A stretch of 64,000 nt of DNA. It comes from Triplophysa rosa. Lineage: Eukaryota > Chordata > Actinopteri > Cypriniformes > Nemacheilidae. The position numbers and the translations under genes are program-made. Of this stretch, positions 47,131 through 59,128 are shown piece after piece. The stretch covers positions 13,494,613 to 13,558,612 of the forward strand of contig NC_079893.1 in the NCBI RefSeq assembly GCF_024868665.1. The letters are read 5' to 3'. Positions within the stretch are counted from its first letter, which is position 1. Each line of letters opens with the position of its first letter. The notes under the pieces were generated by a model. That model made no database searches and was not told the origin of the DNA. It saw only the letters and a list, made by a program, of their open reading frames with translations.

Positions 47131-49049
47131 ATGCATACAGTTGTTTTACATTTATGCCCTTCCATTCACTCTATCTTTAGCTAATTTGGCAAAGCTTTGT
47201 ATCCATAGGCCATGGGTTTGATTCCCAAAGATACAATATACTTATATTAACAATAATTGTGATACTAATATATTAAGTTAACTATTAAAATGTTATAAAT
47301 AATACAGCACCAGTATCTGGTTGACACTTCAGCACAGATGGTGATATTGCATAATTTAAATTTTTTTACTAAAGTGCCACAATGCTTACAAACTCTCTCT
47401 CCTCCTTACACTAATATTTTGAGTGCAAACCATTGAAGAAAAACAAACAAACACAAAACAAGCCGAATTAAAGATAAATCTCAGTAATAGGATTATTTAT
47501 AGCAATATTTCGGCCACAATACTGGTGTTGTGATCAGATAACAAAGATTTCGCTATTTCCTGCAATTTCCAGTATAAATAAAATAGTCTGTTGCAATATT
47601 CTACAGTTATCCCTATGCTACAGCTACATGTAATTCATACAAAGTGAAGGCCAAAGTTCAACAAAATCCACTGCATTTGACATGTGTAATGTGGGCTGTG
47701 TAAGTGACCCTTGTTGACCTGGGGCATTCCAGAGAATCACTTTGCGGGTAAATAAAGCCTGGCATCCACAGCTTGACTTGTGGCAAAAAGGGTTTACAGG
47801 CATCAGCCAAATAACCTGGTGATACATGAGACAAAACAGACACTCTGTAATCCCGCCCACTGTCTAACACATGTACATCTGAAACTAAACTACACCATAA
47901 TATAATCTAAATACACATGGCCTGATGCTGACAGAGCATATTCATTCATCATTGCATGGACAGATGTATTCTGTCATTAGATTGATATATTAATAAAGAT
48001 CTTACTGTTATGCTCCATGTTATATACACGTTTAACAGGTGAAAGTTTAAAAAGCAGAGAAAAATGTATTTTTAACAACAGAGGTTTGAGGCAAAAGCTC
48101 AGCAAGATAAAAATCTTTGTGGAACCAGCCATGTCTTATTAAAAGTAAAGGAGAAATGCAAGAATGTTATATTGTCCTTGGAACATAAAATAACAATCCA
48201 GTTTTTCTGTTTTATCAGTTGAATTTGAAAGAACAATAAATTATTCTGTAAAAATCACGCAAGGGTTTTATATCTAGGGAAATAAATATTTTGATTTTCA
48301 TTTGATTTTTTCTACTGAAGTTCTGCTATCAGCATCGGAACTACACCCATTAAGCTGCAAATAAAATGTAGCCTATACATTTCTACACCATCTTCACTGT
48401 CATGAATTTAGTAAAAGGATTGGCTGGGTTTTGTGTGACAAGATGTGTCACGCAAGTCAAGGTTTATTGCAGTTTTAGAACTTGTGTGCCAGACTAAACC
48501 GGTTAAAATACTTCAGATTCATATGACATTTCTAATCTTAAAAACAATCTTTTGTAATCAATGTTCATGCTAAGTGCTATCATAAGGTCACCCTTTTTTT
48601 TCCAGTATCATTGCAAGTGAAATGTTACACATAAAACTTGCTTTCATCAAGTTGCAGCAGCATGTTGAAGTGTTTGAGCTAAAGTGCTTGTTATTTTGAC
48701 AAGGCATGATGAATGATTTCACAGAGGCTTGACGTTCTAGCATATGAAAGCAGCTTGGCAGTGTGGTTAAATTGCTTTTTATTTTTTTAACTAGAGGTCT
48801 GAATTTTCTTATGATTGATGCTAAGCACTCAAGATTGAAAGTGTGGATCTATGCACACTACAAGTCTCTTGTTTTCAGTCTTGTTTGTGCACATATTACA
48901 TGATGAATGAGCAGGTGTGTCAATAAAATAAATTTTCCCCGAATTAATGTATGTTAAAATTAGCAGTTGGTTAAAATAAGCAAAAAACAGTTATTAAGCA
49001 AGTACATAATAGGTTGTTTGCACATGACGTCATGGCACTGCGCGAAGTG
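47131..49049. other. Mostly unrecognised; possible SINE remnant
   Basis: Near 47,150-47,235 a tRNA-like B-box (GGGTTTGATTCCC) and a reversed tail-like TTTACATTTATGC hint at an old SINE. The rest is AT-rich and non-coding. Confidence 0.4.
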
Positions 49050-49367
49050 CCGATGGAGGGCAGAAAGTGATTTTCTCCATAGGAATTCACTATAACAAAC
49101 TCAAAATACCTATGTTTTGCGTCGCTTTTCACTGTTCAAATCGATCAAACCATGAATGAATATTATTGTGTAGCAAAAGTTGATGTTCATGAAGGGGGAA
49201 AATGCGAGTATTGACTGAAAAAACGGAGATAAAAGTGGCTTGTAAACCTGAATCTGCTGTTGGGATAAGCCGAGTGACTTCTAAAACGCTTGAAGGACCC
49301 ATTGTATGAAAGTCAAAAATGTTCTGTGTTTAAGTGCTATAATCGGGTCCCCGGTGCATCTAGAAAC

Positions 49368-49818
49368 TAGGGCTGTTGCGATAAACCGACGATAAATATC
49401 ACGTGATTTATGCACAGCTTTTGAGTGAAGTACGGGAAAATGCTGCTGCATCCGAAAGCCAGAGTGCGCTCTCGTGCGGAAACTCCAAATACGCACTGCA
49501 GAAGAAGATCATAACGGTCTAGGAAATGCCTATGGACATCTTTTTATCACTGTTCCTCAAGCCTCATCAGGAATTTTTATGATAATAAAGTATATTTATA
49601 ATGATCATGTTTGACGGGTGTTGCTTTTTCAAATGCACATTATAAGCGACTCAAACTCGCACTGCTTTTAGATCGAGCAGCATTTCCTACTGATCCCAGA
49701 GCTGTGCTTCACGGACAAGCTACGCATTAAAAAAAAAGAAATCGAGACATTGCATATCGCAGCCAGCTTGATTTCAATAGGATTTAGTGGTATCGTTATA
49801 AATTATCGTGCAGCCCTA
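49368..49818. mobile_element. hAT-type MITE
   Basis: Ends TAGGGCTG and CAGCCCTA with inner similarity (CGATAA-rich). A perfect 8-bp CTAGAAAC lies at 49360-49367 and 49819-49826. Confidence 0.92.
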
Positions 49819-50109
49819 CTAGAAACCCAGAAAACGTGAAAAACAAGATCCCAGTAACTTTGTTTTGGTAAGCCTTTCATTGCAAGCATGTGAGAAATCA
49901 AACCGTTCAGATTTCGCTCCTGATGTAACGTAAACGCAGGCTATTATTATAATATTACCGCCATGGCCGTACCTACAATTGAGGTCCCCGAGGTCCGGAC
50001 CGCTGTAGTTTTGTGGTGAAAAACATTGCGCAATACGCCTCTTTCACAATATGGCGGCGGCGACCGGAAGTAGGGAAATACTTTTTCCGGCCGCACTGCT
50101 GCCATAGCC

Positions 50110-50693
50110 ATTCATTCATTCATTGTCCCCCGTTTCCTGCTCCTCCCCTTCACAGCGGACGGCAGCAGGCCCACGGCCAACTGAGGTCCTCCACTCCTTC
50201 CCGGATGGCAGCCAGCCCACCTCGACCCAGGAGCATGACAGCGAGCTCTCCGTCCCACCCGATGCATACTTGCTCCAGCACCACCGCCTCTTCAGCCCCG
50301 CGATCACCCTCAGCAGCGATGGCTCTCCGACAGCATGTACCTCCTCCCTCCCGGGTTTTGGCACCAATGTAACAAGGTTCAAAAGGGATGAAGGTGGGAA
50401 CCGACGAACGTTAAACCTAACTTTTAATAAAATAAACAAACAACAAACGAAAGTAAAGTGCCGACAGCTCCCTCACAGTTGACTGCCGGCCACACAAACA
50501 TCATAAAACATAACATAAAATCCAGGCCTGGTTCTCTCTCGTCCTCCACTGTTGTCGCTCCTCCTTTTACGCTTCCAGAGCTCCTCCGTTAGAGATGCGA
50601 GACCGGTGCAACATGCAGCTGATGCTCGTTATCACTCGCGTCACCGGCCTCGTGCCATTCCCTCACGGCCCTCGTCCCGCTCTGCATGTCACA
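50110..50693 (-). mobile_element. Gypsy-like 5' LTR (family B) with primer-binding site
   Basis: The LTR is 50369-50693 (TGTAACAAGG at the low end, GTCACA at the high end). On the minus strand it is followed at once by TGGTGCCAAAACCCGGG (50351-50367), a typical retrotransposon primer-binding site two bases from the LTR. Proline-rich leader or gag-like sequence runs to about 50,110 and is then lost. So this copy is a truncated element, not a solo LTR. Confidence 0.8.
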
Positions 50694-51390
50694 CATACCA
50701 ACTTGTTGAAAGTGCTCAGTTTATGAGTCCTTTAAAGAGGTTTTAACGTACCTAAACAACGACCAGGTGAGCACAAATTTCTGTCAAACCTTGTCATGAA
50801 CACTAGCTGCAAAGATCGAGTTCTGATTAAACGGATAAGGTGATAAATCTTGCGTTTCTCCCCCATAGAAGTCCATTAAAAGGAAACCGCTTAACGTACC
50901 AAACAACCTCGTAAAACCAAACTTCGATTAAACTTTATTTGTAATAAACACTAACTACTGTTAAAAGAAGCACTTATTGCAGGGATAAGAATAGTCTCAC
51001 GTTAAGCTTGTTCTTTATAGAAGTTCATTATAAAGAGATCACAAAATGTGGCTCAAGGCAGCGACAAACTGAGAACATAAAACTTTTCTGTTGTCATGTT
51101 TATGTTTGATATCAGTGATAAACAAATGTATTTATTTTGGTTTTCCGTGGTTGTTTTGGTACGTTTTGCTGTTTCCTAATAATGGACTTCTATGGGGAAG
51201 AAATGCGTAATGCAAGATTTTTCCCTTTATCCATTTAATATGGGCTCGTTCTTTAAACAGCAGCTAGTGTTTATTACAAGTAATGTTTGACAGAAATTTG
51301 GGCTTCCCTGGTTGTTAAACATAGGTACTTTGAGTTTGTGATAGTGAATTCCTATGAAGAAAGTCACTTGCTGCCCTCCAGCTGCGCCTT

Positions 51391-51857
51391 GTATAAAAAA
51401 CACCTATTGGAGTAGAAAACTGTCTCCTTACCACAACATGCTTCGAATAAAGATTTATAATTTGGGATCTCAGCTTGGCTTGTGCTGGAAATGCCAGTTA
51501 TTTTTAAACACGTAAAGATAAGCTACAGTAGCCTAACCTGCAATTCCAGGTTTTGAACAGAGATGGCGACAGAGTCAAGTTACAGATTGCAGCGTCAATG
51601 TTTAAACAATTAATTCCACATGTTAACACGTTTTTACAGCCCTAATGGAGTCTAGTGGTTTATTTAATTTTGTTATTGTGCTTCCTAGCTGCTCCTTCAC
51701 TCACACTCTTTGGTTAAGAAGTTTTCAGGAAGGTGCAAAAGATGACAAGATATCTGGATTAAAGGTGCACACACAAATAGACGTTTTGTGACTTCTTGTC
51801 AAAGTGGACTAGTTGGTAAAAGAAAGTCGCAGGTGTTAACTTGCTGTGCAGTGTAAG
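51391..51857. other. No gene recognised
   Basis: Non-coding sequence between the foldback-like element and the gypsy-like element. Confidence 0.5.
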
Positions 51858-51942
51858 TGTAACGCTGAGGCAGAGACGAAGCGAAACCACATGCAAGCAC
51901 AATTTATTAACATTACAAACACTGGTAATCCAAGGCAAACTA

Positions 51943-52540
51943 GTGGGGCGTTTCCACCGCAAGAACTTTACCCTGTAACTCGGGACAGTACTGAACCAAA
52001 GTTCCGGGGGGAAAAATCCCCCCAGAAAGTACCTGCTCATGAGGTAGTACTTTTCTAGAGTTCCGGAAGATTCAGGGGTGGACCTTGGTCGTCGAATATG
52101 CTGATTGGTTGAGTTCACGATTTCATTGGTTGACTCTACATGCTGCATCGTGTTCCGGTAAAAACAAACCACCATTTTTAAAAGTTTGTTGCGGTGCATG
52201 TAGTTTCAGCTGTTTACTGTTTGAAAGGGATAAAAAATACGACAGATGGACAGACGATGAGGTCCAGGCTTTATGAGGTGTTTTTGCTGAGGCAAGCTGG
52301 GCATTATCGCACAAAAAAAAACAAATGTCTGTCGCTCTATGTGACGTCATCGTTGTTCGACATTACCGCCCCCTCCTGGACTGGGAGGAGCCATCACATG
52401 CAGTCCTACATCACAGGACTGATTTGAATCTTCAAGGTACTTTAGACCGCTATGGAAATGCAGACAGCAACAGGTCTGGGGAGAATGTTCCTTGGAAAAA
52501 AGTTCCTGGTACAAATTGTTCCAGGTAATTTCGGTGGAAC
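51943..52540 (+). mobile_element. Harbinger-like fragment with Myb-like coding remnant
   Basis: Left end GGGGCGTTTCCACCGC; right end CGGTGGAA is its inverse but lacks the final bases. About 52,230-52,270 reads RDKKYDRWTDDEVQAL, a Myb/SANT-like helix as in Harbinger accessory proteins, then a stop. It truncates the 3' LTR of the gypsy-like element. Confidence 0.68.
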
Positions 52541-52684
52541 AGACACAGATACATGGGTCCAGGAAGGAGGTGCAGCGGAGGCGGATCAGGGGGAGGGACA
52601 GAGGGCCAGGCCCGTGGAGCGGCAGAGGGCCCCGTAACTAAGGTGGAACCAGCTGCTCGGGCAGCCAGGGAGGCCAGGGCAGGG

Positions 52685-53960
52685 CTGGGCTCAGGAACGG
52701 ACTCTTGGGCTGGGCTCTGGAAAGGACTCTTGGGCTGGGCTCTGGAANNNNNNNNNNNNNNNNNNNNNNNNNNNNNNNNNNNNNNNNNNNNNNNNNNNNN
52801 NNNNNNNNNNNNNNNNNNNNNNNNNNNNNNNNNNNNNNNNNNNNNNNNNNNNNNNNNNNNNNNNNNNNNNNNNNNNNNNNNNNNNNNNNNNNNNNNNNNN
52901 NNNNNNNNNNNNNNNNNNNNNNNNNNNNNNNNNNNNNNNNNNNNNNNNNNNNNNNNNNNNNNNNNNNNNNNNNNNNNNNNNNNNNNNNNNNNNNNNNNNN
53001 NNNNNNNNNNNNNNNNNNNNNNNNNNNNNNNNNNNNNNNNNNNNNNNNNNNNNNNNNNNNNNNNNNNNNNNNNNNNNNNNNNNNNNNNNNNNNNNNNNNN
53101 NNNNNNNNNNNNNNNNNNNNNNNNNNNNNNNNNNNNNNNNNNNNNNNNNNNNNNNNNNNNNNNNNNNNNNNNNNNNNNNNNNNNNNNNNNNNNNNNNNNN
53201 NNNNNNNNNNNNNNNNNNNNNNNNNNNNNNNNNNNNNNNNNNNNNNNNNNNNNNNNNNNNNNNNNNNNNNNNNNNNNNNNNNNNNNNNNNNNNNNNNNNN
53301 NNNNNNNNNNNNNNNNNNNNNNNNNNNNNNNNNNNNNNNNNNNNNNNNNNNNNNNNNNNNNNNNNNNNNNNNNNNNNNNNNNNNNNNNNNNNNNNNNNNN
53401 NNNNNNNNNNNNNNNNNNNNNNNNNNNNNNNNNNNNNNNNNNNNNNNNNNNNNNNNNNNNNNNNNNNNNNNNNNNNNNNNNNNNNNNNNNNNNNNNNNNN
53501 NNNNNNNNNNNNNNNCTCTTTGGGCTTGGCTGGGCTCAGGAACGGACTCTTTGGGCTTGGCTGGGCTCAGGAACGGACTCTTTGGGCTTGGCTGGGCTCA
53601 GGAACGGACTCTTTGGGCTTGGCTGGGCTCAGGAACGGACTCTTTGGGCTTGGCTGGGCTCAGGAACGGACTCTTTGGGCTTGGCTGGGCTCAGGAACGG
53701 ACTCTTTGGGCTTGGCTGGGCTGGGCTCAGCAACGGACTCTTTGGGCTTTGCTGGGCTCAGGAACGGACTCTTTGGGCTTGGCTGGGCTCAGCAACGGAC
53801 TCTTTGGGCTTGGCTGGGCTCAGGAAAGGACTCTTTGGGCTTGGCTGGCCTCAGGAACGGACTCGTTGGGCTTGGCTGGCCCCAGGAACGGACTCTTTGG
53901 GCTTGGCTGGGCTCAGGAACGGACTCTTTGGGCTTTGCTGGGCTCAGGAACGGACTCATC
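52685..53960. repeat. 31-bp minisatellite containing an assembly gap
   Basis: After the gap, about 14 units of 31 bp (GAACGGACTCTTTGGGCTTG then GCTGGGCTCAG) run from 53516 to about 53956. Before it, a related variant starts near 52,685. Positions 52748-53515 are 768 N, so the true array length is unknown. Because 31 is not a multiple of three and no phase holds a stop, a long plus-strand reading frame appears that need not be a gene. Confidence 0.95.
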
Positions 53961-54422
53961 GGTTCGGGTTCATGTGCTGCAGCAATCCCAGGGGAGACTG
54001 CGGAATAGAGTGTAGACCACACACACCACAGAGCTGTAGCCACCACAGGAAATATAGTGGACAGGGGACATACCTCAGACTCCTTTGGGACCTCTGGCGT
54101 GGCAGCCGTGATGACTGGAGGCACAGGACTGGCGGCCATCTTGGGAGCGGGCTCTGGACTGGCGGCCATCTTGTGAGCTTGCTCTGGACTGGCAGCCATC
54201 TTGCAAATTGGCTCTGGTGAGGCGGCTACTGCATGAGTGTCGTGTCCCTCCTCCACAACACCCACAGGAGAAGCAGAGATCAGATAGCCCTCCCCGAAAA
54301 AATATTATTAAGCATACTTTGTCCATAAAAGTCAGGTGAGCCACCTCTACAAAATCCTTCATGTAATCCTCAATAGGACGAACTCCTTGATGGAGACAGA
54401 CAATTTGCGCTGCTGGATTCAT
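53800..54422 (-). pseudogene. Gag-like remnant of the gypsy-like element
   Basis: On the minus strand, 15 bases after the LTR, MNPAAQIVCLHQGVRPIEDY is followed by MKDFVEVAHLTF and IIFFRGGLSDL, the wording of fish Ty3/gypsy capsid-like proteins. After a frameshift near 54,290 the reading continues in a proline-rich region with repeated MAASPEP(A/I) units down to the minisatellite, whose minus strand reads PEPSQAQRV repeatedly. No zinc knuckle, protease or polymerase follows. Confidence 0.72.
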
Positions 54423-54739
54423 CTGGTCAGTCGTTCTGTAACACTGACGCAGAGATGAAGTGAAACTAGAGAATACACATGCAAGCACAATTTATTAACA
54501 TTACAAACACTGGTAATCCAAGGCAATCTAGGAGACTCAGGCTACAGCAAAACAACGACTGACAAAACACAGGGGCGATTTATACACAGGCTAACGAGGT
54601 AACAAGAGGAGCTAACAAGACACATGGAGAGACTAATCAACATTAAAATCTACAAAGGACTACAAATAGGGTACAAGAGAGGAAATAACCAAGTTCACAC
54701 AAGGCAAGAGACAACATAGGCTAGAATCGTAATAGTAAG

Positions 54740-55240
54740 CACGTATGCAAATCTCAACAACAAGATGCAACAAAAGATTGTAAACTGTTTCAACATGGCA
54801 TCTGACCTAAACCAAGGTATTTACATGCAGTTTAACAATTGATTTGATTTTTTTCAATGAAGTTTAGGCTCATAAAATGAGACATTGCATTTCTCTCATC
54901 TACTGTATCATTTAATCATTCTATAATTTTATATGTGTAAATAAATGCTAAAAAAAACAGCATTCAAAACGTGCAAAAATGGATTTTGGATAATGTGTAA
55001 CTGGCAGCAATGCTCCGTTTTTTCTTAAATAATAGCTATTATTTAGGAATAATAGCTCAAATATCTGTGTTCCCGTAACTTCTCAGTGTGATCTCATACT
55101 GTATACAGTAAATGATTTCATTGTTTCCTTTAAACTTGGCTTCCGGCTCCCAGCCAGATGTGTTTTATGTTTTACAGTTGTACACAACAGATTAAACTAT
55201 GTTTTGAAACACCAGTGAGTGACTGAGTAATACTATGTAC
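54740..55240. other. No gene recognised
   Basis: AT-rich non-coding sequence. Confidence 0.5.
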
Positions 55241-55295
55241 TGAAATTTTACAGTCTCACAGGAATTCGTGACATATTCATAATCTGTAATCTTTT

Positions 55296-55692
55296 AATTT
55301 GTGTTTATGAACACGAATTTCCCCCTTTTTTTGTGTCACCCAGCACGACTTTCAATCTAACATATTTTAATACGTGATACCTTTCATATTAATAAATTTA
55401 TATCAACGCAATCTGATAGGAATTCATACCCATTTAACAAGGTGGCTCATTCGTGTGAATTTTTATTTTTCCTACGATCTCATTGACGTTAGTTTGAGGG
55501 GCGGGGTTATGCTAGCCATTTATTGTTGCTTTGCCACCTCGTGAAACTAGCCTTTGCGGTTGTGATTTTAGGGTTTGGGGTAAGGCAAGGTGTTGGTTAG
55601 CTAGCCACCTTCTTAAAATATGTATGACTTCTTTTGATACGTGCTGACTGACATGGGGAAAAGGGGGAAATTCGTGTCCATGAACACGAATC
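55296..55692. mobile_element. MITE-like inverted repeat
   Basis: TTTATGAACACGAATTTCCC near 55,305 is inverted near 55,666-55,690 (GGGAAATTCGTGTCCATGAA). ATGAACACGAA is itself partly palindromic. Exact ends and target duplication are not clear. Confidence 0.6.
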
Positions 55693-57687
55693 AATAGATT
55701 CCAAAGATCGTTGAAATGTCTCTTTATGCTGGTTAAGGACACATTTAGCCTCTGAATTATGTGTCCATGTTAGACTAGGCTGACATTGTTGATTTATGTG
55801 AAATAACTTGCAGAAATATATTTTAATTGTTACTATTTCCCATATGTTCATAACATTTGAAAGAACCAGCAATTTACCTTATTAAGCTGTTTTCCATCTG
55901 CCTGTTTTTTTGTTATGTAATTTTGGCAAAGAAAGAGTGTGTGTGTTCAACAGTTTTTTTTTTTAAGTGAAGATTGGAACAAACTTCTAAACAGATTTAA
56001 CCCTCTATACATGCTGAGTGATGAAATGTATAGAGGATCCAAATATGTGTATCAGTATCAGTGTTGAACGCTCTTAAACAGGCAGTATTAGACTCTAAGC
56101 CTGTTTAATTTTCATACAATCCACTGATGACACAAACAAGGTATCACATCATAAAAACATGATCTCATAGTCACAAAATGTTCATTGCCCACTAACATGT
56201 GTACTAAGGGTCTGACTACATGTGAAAGCGCCAAAGCTCAGTTCAGTTCTGAAGTCTTTTTACAAAACATTTTGGCTTTATTGATTCCAGGCATAGTGAC
56301 ATTTGAGCAATGCATGGTGTGCAGAAATGAAAAGTAATGTTTTGAGCATGTGCAGAAGTTTATGCCAAGGCTGCATATTTGTTTTAATAAACCACACTGT
56401 TTCCATATCTTTTGTGACATTCGGGGGTCATTTCTTTTTTTTTTTATTGCGTAATAGAAAATTAATTGACAGCAGGAATCCTGGTTTCTGAACCAAATCA
56501 AAATCATTTTCTGTCAACAGACTAGTTCTATCAAAAGCTTTATTTGTTAATAGGTTCTGTCGCTGAATTTATTTATTCAGTCAAGAAATATATGAAGTTA
56601 GTCACTAAGGAACAAACAAAGAGCTAGGGTCCTGTGTGAGGTTGCTAAGCCATGCTTATGTAACACGGTGCATGTGTAACCAATCAAAAAAATTTGTTTT
56701 CCTCCTCTATATAGCAAGGGAACATGTGGTAAATTAAGTCCTTGTTTCACCCTCTCCCTTCATTCAAGTCAGAAGCTAATAACGATAAAGTACAGCATGA
56801 ATTACTTATGATAACAGCGTCTTTCCATTGGAATGTAGTTTTTTGCTTAAAATCGCACAAAGAGCAGGAGAGCATGGTACTTCAAACAAAAACCCTATGC
56901 TGCATTTGCATCAGTGATTAATCCCGGCCAAACTGACGTCTGATGCCTCCACGTGCACTGGAAAGATGAAACTTGCTCTTTGTTTTGCACCAGGTCCCAA
57001 TAAGTTTCTGGAAAATTATTCCTTAAGTCGCCATGAGTATCCGCTGGGAGAATTTGAACAACTTGACATATACTGTATGGAGTCTGTGACCCTCCACAGA
57101 ATGTAACATATGGATAGTTTCCTGCTTAATTTAGGCATTGTGGGCCCATGCACTCATGACCCATGTCAACATATGCTCTATCCAGCAAGCCATTTGAACT
57201 GTGAGCTAGTGGGGTGTAAATCTAAAGCTAGCTGGCCTTGACCTGTTAACGCCCTGTTTCAAATTCATTCTGCCTGCTAAAAGATGGAGTACATGGGTCA
57301 GTCTAGGAATCCCAGTACGCATGACCGTGATAAATGTTAGTGGGACTCCCCAAAGACAAATTCTCCACCTTTTACAGACCTAGGGCCCCATTTGCTGCCT
57401 AAATCAAAAAAAGGTGCACTTCAGCAGTGTGATAAATGTGTAGTGGCCCTAATCTGAGTAATTGTCAGTGACCATTAATCTATCAGGTCCGTTTTTCTGT
57501 TCCCAAAATAATAGCAGAAATTAAAACCAGAGACAAATAGTGACAGCACACAGCCTTGTGATTTTTCATCATTGCTTTACCATTGTTTTTTGTCAGAACA
57601 TCAGTTAATGGTGGTTTTAAGAAGTGATAGTCGAGATAGTTTAGATTGCAGATATTTAAAGTAGACAAATAGCTTTGTGGAAGTCCA
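55693..57687. other. No gene recognised
   Basis: Non-coding, AT-rich, no splice-supported coding sequence. Confidence 0.5.
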
Positions 57688-57855
57688 GGGCCCGGTTGCA
57701 TAAGGCACCTTAAATGTAATTTTCCCTTAAATGTGTCCTTAAGTATACCTTAAGTTTTACTTAAGTTATTCTCCTATTGTCTTTGGTAAAGGAAAATCAC
57801 CCCTTAAGTGTCATACTTAAGGGAAAAACTTAAGGTGCTTTATGCAACCGGGCCC
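57688..57855. mobile_element. Short MITE
   Basis: Ends GGGCCCGGTTGCATAAGGCA and GGGCCCGGTTGCATAAAGCA (right end, reverse complement). The interior repeats CTTAAG motifs. The end sequence is related to the element at 33639-33854. Confidence 0.9.
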
Positions 57856-58687
57856 AGCACCTGGACCAATCTTTCAAAATAATTCAACAGCATAAGTCAT
57901 ATTCCTTCAAGAAGGTTTATAGTCCTTCAGGTTTTTTGTCTTTTGTTTTGGGAACAGTTAAAAGTATGTAGGAAGAGTTCAGAGCTCATCAACAATGTGC
58001 TTCAAGGAGGATTGAGAAAGACAGTTTGGGATGGATGGTTTCCTGTTTATTTTGCCTGTCAATTGTTGATGAGGGCAGGGAGATGCACAGAATGCTGGGC
58101 TTCAACAATGAGACACAGTAGGGTTGTGGTTTGGTCAATCAAATGTACAATAATATCAGCAAGCATCTGATCGGCCCTGAAGCAGTTTTTTGTTTGTATA
58201 CCCCTGCAGACCCTTCATAGTCCTAATCAGAAGGATTGCTAAAAATCTATTCTTACAGAGTAGTCCTTCTTGGTAGCTCTGAGTCACTTTTTCAGTTTTT
58301 ACCTGGCTGAGGATTCTATAGGCTCCCAAATGTGGTATATAAGAAAGCAATCTTACCTATAGACCGTTTCATCAGACGTGCGTGTGCCTGACCCCCAGTT
58401 AACTTCCGGTTTGTGTTTGGCTACAGTCTAATAATATAACTATTTATATTTAATACAAATTAATATTAACATAGATAACGTTGTTATTTTACTGTATAAT
58501 AAGTGTATTAAATAAACGATTTGTTAAATTTTGTTGTATGTTCATTTTATTAAATAAACAATTTGTTGAATGTGTGCTGTAGTTTTGACGCATTTAAACA
58601 AACCGTATGGTACATTGACATCTAGCGGTTGAGATTGGTATCGGCGTCTAAATTTGAAATACTGGAGAGGCAGTTTCAGCCAAGTAA
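57856..58687. other. No gene recognised
   Basis: Non-coding sequence. TAA at 58685-58687 is the target duplication of the next element. Confidence 0.5.
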
Positions 58688-59125
58688 GGGTACGATCACA
58701 CAGAACGCGCTTTTCATGTTTGAAAACGCGAGGCGCGCCGCGCTGCTCTTTGGTGACTCTTTGAAAAGAGCAGCGCGCAGCCTTTTTTGTATGTTGCTAG
58801 GTAACCCGAAACAGCCACAACAAGTTTCTCATCCATGTCTCCAGGCGTTCTAAGCATTGCGACAAGGGAAGCCCCGCCTCTCCACTCATCCGATTGGACA
58901 ATGGAAAAAAGCGCACATGACATCAAGCGCTTTTCTGCTCAGAGTTGAGTTTTTTTCAACTTCTGGCGCTCAGAGCGCTCCGCCTAAAACGCGAGGCGCA
59001 GCAGGCGGCAGAAACGCGAGGCGCCCGGCGCGCATAAGCAGCGCGCAAAACGCTCCCTGCCAACTGAAAACAATTCAAAAGAGGCGCGTCTCACAGCAAA
59101 AGACGCGTTCTGTCTGATCAGACCC
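58688..59125. mobile_element. Harbinger-type MITE
   Basis: Ends GGGTACGATCACACAGAACG and GGGTCTGATCAGACAGAACG (right end, reverse complement), flanked by TAA at 58685-58687 and 59126-59128. The GCGC-rich interior is similar in style to the element at 10274-10760. Confidence 0.92.
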
Positions 59126-59128
59126 TAA

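Larger units (their letters stand above)
49050..51390. mobile_element. Long inverted-repeat (foldback-like) element, interrupted
   Basis: The left end at about 49,052-49,113 (GGAGGGCAGAAAGTGATTTT onward) is inverted at about 51,324-51,385. A second pair of long arms, 50,748-50,930 and 51,140-51,331, shares AAATTTCTGTCAAAC, CACTAGCTGC and CCCCATAGAAGTCCATTA. The simplest reading is one long terminal inverted repeat whose left arm was split by later insertions (hAT MITE and gypsy piece). Confidence 0.7.
51858..54734 (-). mobile_element. Gypsy-like element, degenerate, with two LTR copies
   Basis: The 5' LTR is 54437-54734 on the minus strand. About 85 bp of a second LTR, in the same orientation, lies at 51858-51942 (TGTAACGCTGAGGCAGAGAC and CAAGCACAATTTATTAACAT shared). 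GTAAG flanks the whole at 51853-51857 and 54735-54739, suggesting a complete insertion whose 3' LTR is truncated by a Harbinger-like piece. The inner part holds gag and a minisatellite. The LTR begins TA rather than TG on its own strand, a point against the exact boundary. Confidence 0.65.

Noticed and set aside
50013..50482. Plus-strand proline/serine-rich reading frames near 50.1-50.5 kb
   Set aside because: They cross the LTR boundary and primer-binding site and are shadows of the minus-strand leader region.
52553..54220. A 555-residue plus-strand reading frame of LFGLGWAQERT-type repeats
   Set aside because: It is produced by a 31-bp unit without stops in any phase and runs through the N gap; the recognisable coding (gag-like) is on the other strand.
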